DNA from: Dendrophyllia cribrosa
Lineage: Eukaryota > Cnidaria > Anthozoa > Scleractinia > Dendrophylliidae
Reading direction: 5' to 3'
DNA: 64,000 nucleotides
NCBI GenBank assembly: GCA_024195265.1
Contig: JAJLRJ010000002.1
Location: 17,368,941-17,432,940 of the forward strand
Shown: one piece after another, positions 60,501 through 64,000 of the stretch
Numbering within the stretch: the first letter of the stretch is position 1
Layout: every line of letters begins with the position of its first letter
Notes under the pieces: model-generated
Seen by the model: the letters and a program-made list of their open reading frames with translations, nothing else
What the model was told of the DNA's origin: nothing
Databases searched by the model: none
Program-made: the position numbers and the translations under genes

Positions 60501-62287
60501 TTGCAGCTTACGTTTGCAGTCTGCAATTGCTCTGGATCCTCTAATGACTGATGAGGTGTTCTGTGGACACGGCTGGCATTCTTCTTTCCCTTCTTCGTCC
60601 TGATAAAATCCAGCGTTACATGGTACGCACTTCTGCGTCTTGTTGTCGCTGTAACTTCCTGGATAACAGTTCACTGATGATGACGACACAACATTCAGCA
60701 AGTCAGCACTTATTACTTCATGGTAACACACCATATAGGGATCCTATCGTATAGGGATCCTAAAAACTCATTTTAAAATGGTTAGCTTTTATTTACTGTT
60801 ATGGGTAGTGATATCCATAACAGTAAATAAAAGCTAACCATTTTAAAATGAGTTTTTAGCCCTAAAAAAAGTGCCGGATTCTTTGATGTGCATAAATTAA
60901 AACCCACCATGAAGTATATCAAGTCAGCACTTATTACTTCACTTCCAGTATCGAATATCGAATATCGAATATCGAATATCGCCAGAAACCCATAAGTGGG
61001 TGGGTTTCTGATATCGCTATATTTAAAGTGCTACTAAGACAAAAATTTCACATTTTATATGGTAAAGCATTACATCATTTTCAGCTAGCTTATTAGAGGT
61101 GGATATACCTATCTATGCCACTGAAATGTAGTTTATGCTCCGTCAAGGGAAAATATCGAGCTTAGAAAAGTAGTGTTTTTCGAGTCCGCCATTTTAGATT
61201 TTATTGTTTAGTGCCGTGACATAATTTTCTCATTGCAAAATGAAACACGCTTTCCATCACTTCAAAAACGAAAAAAGTTTCAAAAATGCTCTGTAGTTTC
61301 TCGGACAGCGATTCGGAGAGGTATTCGATGACTTGATCGTAGTAGCACTTTAAGGCAAGGTAGTTATAACTTTAAAATTTATAGATTCGCGAGAGATTAT
61401 TTAAACGAAAACCTGACCCGAACATCTTTTGATAATGTTTATTTTCTTGCACAGCTGAGCAATACTTTGCTGTTGTAACGTTAATTACACTGTACAAGGT
61501 GGTTCTAACGGTTTTAAGTCTGTAGAAGATCAAATCCTAAACTGTGAACATTCAAATGAACGCTGTTAAGTGATTGGTTCTTGTGGTGCTGTTTTATTGA
61601 CTCGGCTCCTTTTATTGCTAACTGTAGATGACGCGCTTGCTCGTTCTGTCTCTTATGGATACGTCTTTAAAAAAATTATGGACGCGGCTGAAGGAGTGAA
61701 TTCCTCTTTTACTCGTGGCTCAGCCAACGAGTCAAGGGTGTCCCTCCCCCAAGCTTTTGTTGTTTTTTTTTTGGAGGGAGTTAAAATATGCACGCATATA
61801 TTTGTAGTTCACTGGCGAAAAACGTCTGATTGGTTTCTGACACGCGACCAAGTGATGTCGCTCTCTTGAATTTAACATGGAGGCAAAATATCTTCGTGTT
61901 TTGACTGAGAAGAAGAATGAATACAGCGTATGTGTAAGAAATGCAACTTGTGGATGTATAGGACCATTCGCTATCTATTATAATCTATATTGCTTTGGAA
62001 ATTTTAATTCCGGCAGGTTTTTTGTTTTATTCAAATTTGCGTTTGTATGGTGAGTGGGTTAAAGAAGACACCAGTTCAAGCTGTGAACAGCTTCTTGTTA
62101 ACAAAAAATACTATTGCAAAAACTGTTTCTGTCAAGCCCGGCCCGAAGAACGAAAATTTACGCTACAATCCAAGCTTAATTATGATTTGCTTCATTCCTG
62201 TAATCCGCTATAAATGTTACTTACAGCAAATTGTGTCGAATAGGACGGAGCCTCCTTCACAGGGTGTGCTGTCGTACATCGTGTACG
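51440..62287 (-). CDS. Gene B: extracellular GCC2/GCC3 and Ig domain protein, 3' part (5' end outside the window)
   Basis: Exons in transcript order: 62225-62287, 60512-60673, 58959-59123, 57778-57903, 53179-53387 (stop TAA at 53184-53182) and a 3' UTR exon 51440-51542. The four internal coding junctions are all phase 1, as in shuffled extracellular modules. The visible protein of about 240 residues has a short Cys segment, two ephrin-receptor-like GCC2/GCC3 modules and one I-set Ig domain, then ends. There is no membrane segment after the Ig domain, so this form is probably secreted. It could belong with SVEP1- or SCUBE-like or other matrix proteins, but the visible part does not decide. Its 3' end faces the 5' end of gene A, 5 kb away. 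Confidence 0.82.
51458..51463 (-). terminator. Poly(A) signal of gene B
   Basis: Canonical AATAAA on the minus strand inside the terminal exon. Confidence 0.65.
51543..53178. other. Gene B last intron
   Basis: It holds a 44-bp perfect palindrome (51987-52030), the dispersed repeat 52268-52378, and a TGCAAATGAGCAA/TTGCTCATTTGCA inverted pair near 52496-52535. A 133-codon plus-strand frame (52554-52955) has no recognised domain. Shortly after it comes GAAGAAGGGCAAAGCCCGAA (53036-53055), a hairpin often seen near retroelement 3' ends, so a retroelement remnant is possible. Confidence 0.5.
51987..52030. repeat. Perfect 44-bp palindrome
   Basis: AATTTTTGCCTTGGTTCATTAC is followed with no loop by its exact complement. 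Confidence 0.95.
53179..53387 (-). CDS. Gene B last coding exon: second half of the Ig domain and stop
   Basis: Phase 1 in: ALLPSGERLTINNIYDLDQ, KLSGVEYIIARAVLADAG, TYECQASSLHGSVTKQVKI, TVMAGLPPGLVP, then TAA. DAGTYEC is the conserved F-strand signature with the second Ig Cys. The exon runs three bases past the stop to a good donor (TAG|GTGAGG), so the next exon is untranslated. An alternative weak donor inside CCTG|GTTTAG would instead add ten residues from the last exon. Confidence 0.85.
53587..53809. mobile_element. PIF/Harbinger-like MITE (223 bp)
   Basis: TIRs of about 40 bp start AGGTGATGTTACACGG and include GATTCGCAACGACGATTTTT. TTA flanks both ends, a target size and sequence usual for PIF/Harbinger. 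A second inverted pair (TTTTTGCGTTGCAA) fills the centre. Confidence 0.75.
53966..54289. repeat. Palindromic element with a second palindrome nested inside
   Basis: The outer ends AAGGCCTGGACACACAATGC and complement-like GTACCGTGTGTCCGGGCTT enclose 53998-54147, a copy of the ATTCTCTATTTTC family also at 547-724. TTGCGCGCAAC words recur in the right part. Confidence 0.75.
54715..56351. mobile_element. TTAA-flanked TIR element (1637 bp)
   Basis: AGGCCCAGTATCACCCA and its complement are the ends, with TTAA at 54711-54714 and 56352-56355. The termini resemble the 224-bp element at 20688 (AGGGGCAGTATCAC). Internal frames of about 60 codons show no transposase motif. Confidence 0.85.
56534..57165. 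mobile_element. Inverted pair of tRNA-derived SINEs
   Basis: tRNA-like heads lie at 56648-56719 (minus) and 57007-57078 (plus), nearly identical. The A box is TAGCTCAGCTGG, the B box GGTTCGAACCC, and acceptor stem GGCTTCA/TGAAGTC pairs with one G-T. Base 33 would be C and the anticodon stem has a mismatch, so working tRNAs are unlikely. A CCTGAATTTTTTTCAGG hairpin and a shared tail (AATTGCTTAAATTGCGTTCA) follow. A partial tail copy without a head sits between them. Confidence 0.78.
57778..57903 (-). CDS. Gene B exon: first half of an I-set Ig domain
   Basis: Phase 1-1: SPVRITGTIPTSEHTVYEND, TITLACYIEGDPTPSVKW, EKVGG. The B-strand Cys (LAC) and the core Trp (VKW) of an Ig domain are present. 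The acceptor is TTCTTACAG and the donor GTAAGG. The domain is completed by the exon at 53387. Confidence 0.88.
58258..58854. mobile_element. TIR element (597 bp) with 10-bp target duplication
   Basis: AGCCTGCGAACAG and CTGTCCGCAGGCT are the ends, and ACATTGTATT flanks both sides (58247-58256, 58855-58864). Duplications of 9-11 bp are usual for Mutator-like elements. It lies between Ig and GCC2 exons, ending 104 bases from the exon at 58959. Confidence 0.78.
58959..59123 (-). CDS. Gene B exon: GCC2/GCC3 module 2
   Basis: Phase 1-1: PVCKAGHYSTNGGVEPCVPC, PMGTYQEKEQRTQCSACP, AGTHTGSTGSTSQEDCL. It has all the Cys of the GCC2/GCC3 pattern. The acceptor is GTTTTAG and the donor GTAAGT. Confidence 0.88.
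59124..60511. other. Gene B intron (1.4 kb), no recognised feature
   Basis: AT-rich, without an exon, tandem array or long inverted repeat that I could see. Confidence 0.5.
60512..60673 (-). CDS. Gene B exon: GCC2/GCC3 module 1
   Basis: Phase 1-1: LNCYPGSYSDNKTQKCVPC, NAGFYQDEEGKEECQPC, then CPQNTSSVIRGSRAIADCK without the repeated Cys. The pattern CxPGxYxxxxxxxCxxCxxGxYQxxxGxxxCxxCP is the GCC2/GCC3 signature. The donor is GTAAGC. Confidence 0.88.
60761..60858. repeat. Near-perfect hairpin
   Basis: Arms TAAAAACTCATTTTAAAATGG ... ACTGTTATGG of about 44 bp pair without visible mismatch around TAGTGATAT. A 22-base word AAGTCAGCACTTATTACTTC plus A occurs on both sides (60701 and 60920), as if duplicated on insertion. 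Confidence 0.88.
60952..60984. repeat. (ATCGAAT)n microsatellite
   Basis: Four to five 7-bp units. Confidence 0.9.
62225..62287 (-). CDS. Gene B exon (first visible): short Cys segment
   Basis: Phase 1-1, 21 codons: AYTMYDSTPCEGGSVLFDTIC-type segment with two Cys. The acceptor is TTTCTTTAG and the donor GTAAGT. Because it starts in phase 1, at least one upstream exon must exist to the right. None was found at 62288-64000. Confidence 0.72.
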
Positions 62288-62317
62288 CTAAAGAAAGAAA
62301 ATAAATTAGGAATGCAG

Positions 62318-63375
62318 TGGAACCTCCATTAAGGGGACACCATCGCGACCAGAAGAAGTGTGCCCTTAATAGAGGTTTCCATTATAAAGATTATATGAGC
62401 GTTTTCCCGGACGGGACCAGGAGAAGTGTCCCCTTAATACAGGTTTCCATTATAAAGATTATATTAGCGTTTTCCCGGACGGGACCAGGGATCAATTCAA
62501 TAAAACGTTTACAAGTGTAATTTACAAGTGTGGCCATTGTTTCAGAGGTTGAAAACAATAGCTACACCTGTAAATAACACTTGTAAAAGTTTTATTGAAT
62601 TGCCCCGAGAAGGAGGATCTGCTTAATGGAGGTGTCCCTTTAATAGAGGTGAAAATTACAAAGATTATATGAGCATTTTGCCGGCCGGGACAAGGAGAAG
62701 TGTCCCCTTAATAGAGGTGTCCCGTTAATAGAGGTGATAATTACGAAGATTATATGAGCATTTTGCCGACCGAGACCAGGAGAAGTGTCCCCTTAATAGA
62801 GGTGTCCCGTTAATAGAGGTGATAATTACAAAGATTATATGAGCATTTTGCCGGCCGGGACAAGGAGAAGTGTCCCCTTAATAGAGGTGTCCCGTTAATA
62901 GAGGTGATAATTACAAAGATTATATGAGCATTTTGCCGGCCGGGACAAGGAGAAGTGTCCCCTTAATAGAGGTGTCCCTTTAATAGAGGTGATAATTACG
63001 AAGATTATATGAGCATTTTGCCGGCCGAGACCAGGAGAAGTGTCCCCTTAATAGAGGTGTCCCTTTAATAGAGGTGATAATTACAAAGATTATATGAGCG
63101 TTTTGTCGGCCGGGACAAGGAGAAGTGTGCCCTTAATGGAGGTGTCCCTTTAATAGAGGTGATAATTACGAAGATTATATGAGCATTTTGCCGGCCGAGA
63201 CCAGGAGAAGTGTCCCCTTAATAGAGGTGTCCCTTTAATAGAGGTGATAATTACAAAGATTATATGAGCGTTTTGTCGGCCGGGACAAGGAGAAGTGTGC
63301 CCTTAATAGAGGTGATAATTACAAAGATTATATGAGCGTTTTCCCGGACGGGACCAGGAGAAGTGTCCCCTTAAA
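62318..63375. repeat. Minisatellite, ~85-bp unit, about eleven units
   Basis: Units contain GGAGAAGTGTCCCCTTAATA, GAGGTGATAATTACAAAGAT and TATATGAGCATTTTGCCGGC. Repeat starts near 62695, 62780, 62866, 62950, 63035, 63120, 63204, 63289 and 63358 show the period; earlier units are less regular. A palindromic insert lies at 62491-62606. Confidence 0.9.
62491..62606. repeat. Palindromic insert in the minisatellite
   Basis: CAATTCAATAAAACGTTTAC and its complement, with inner TTACAAGTGT arms, interrupt one unit between GGGACCAGG and AGAAG. Confidence 0.82.
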
Positions 63376-64000
63376 GTGCCTATGAAATGAATTTTTTTTC
63401 TTCGTTTTTCATTAGTTTATTATGTCCAAAGAACGAAAACAATAATCATTTCCCGAGAAAAAGAAAGAAAATCGTTTTTTTAGCCCCTCGAAGATGCGTC
63501 ACTTCGGTTGAAAAGTGGCTCCAATTTTTGGAGAGCCTGGGGGCGAGTGGGCGTGCGTGATGACGTAAATTACGTAAATAGTATGACACATTGGTTTGTT
63601 TACGCTATAATTCCCTTGGAATCCTTTAGCGTGATGGTCATTTTGCCAACGTTTTTGGCTGTACAAATGTCAGACAGCGCCTAATTTGTTTCTTTACAGT
63701 CCTCTGAAGGTGAAGAGGATCAGTTTCGGATCACTCTTGATCAACTGAAATGATCGTGTCCACTGTAGTTTTGCCGTAGCGAGACGAACCGACTGTGCCG
63801 CTTGAGCGAAGTAAGTGAACATGAATAAGACGGACTTTGATCATTTAGATTATTGAACGTGAAAGGTATACATTTCAGTAGCACAGCGTCTCAGTGGTTC
63901 GCCAGTTGAGTTGTAAGCTTATTGAACGCAGAGGCGTTTTTGTTATTTCTTTTTAGTGGCTCGTTGACTAGCGTTTATCGAACGCGAACGATATATTTGT
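63376..64000. other. Right end of the window: no exon found
   Basis: Upstream of the visible part of gene B. It has GCGTTTATCGAACGCGAACG near the end and a TTTTTTTTCTTCG tract, but no frame with recognisable motifs and no clear phase-1 donor exon. Confidence 0.45.

Noticed and set aside
1..64000. CRISPR array among the short tandem repeats
   Set aside because: The repeats are eukaryotic minisatellites and palindromic MITEs without unique spacers of constant size or cas genes.

Overview
The window looks like nuclear DNA of a cnidarian, most likely an anthozoan such as a stony coral. It is AT-rich, genes are split into short exons by kilobase introns, TSP1 and Ig/GCC2-type extracellular genes are present, and introns are packed with palindromic MITEs, tRNA-derived SINEs and Penelope and LINE remnants. 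The species cannot be named from the sequence. No prokaryotic, organellar or RNA-coding locus was recognised apart from tRNA-like SINE heads.

Gene A occupies about 794-46459 on the minus strand. I rebuilt 18 coding exons with canonical GT-AG junctions and one continuous reading frame of 3198 nt (1066 codons), still open at the left edge. It encodes a secreted protein: a signal peptide (exon 46396-46459), five thrombospondin type 1 repeats with one symmetric phase-1 exon each (44261 down to 38102), a linker region I do not recognise (36336 to 32653), and then a long, probably beta-rich and internally repeated region of no family I can name (32071 to 794). The 3' end lies beyond position 1.

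Gene B occupies 51440 to at least 62287 on the minus strand, upstream of gene A in the same orientation. Only its 3' part is visible: a short Cys exon, two GCC2/GCC3 (ephrin-receptor-like) exons, one I-set Ig domain split over two exons, a stop codon at 53182-53184 and a 3' UTR exon with a poly(A) signal. It is probably another extracellular adhesion or matrix protein. That the two genes cooperate in adhesion or extracellular matrix is an inference from domains and proximity only.

Everything else is introns, the 46.5-51.4 kb intergenic region, and mobile or simple repeats. The main ones are: a series of TTAA-flanked terminal-inverted-repeat elements, including a nested block at 14340-19899 bracketed by about 735-bp inverted copies; a TIR element carrying the start of a RecQ-like helicase gene (27588-28122); a Penelope GIY-YIG remnant (6262-6594); a LINE reverse transcriptase tail (104-553); a seven-fold 90-bp array inside a foldback (33284-33881); a minisatellite present at both ends of one gene A intron whose unit resembles that intron's splice acceptor; and an 85-bp minisatellite at 62318-63375.

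Exons, splice sites and repeat ends were read directly from the sequence. Families were assigned from recognised motifs. No database search or RNA evidence was available.
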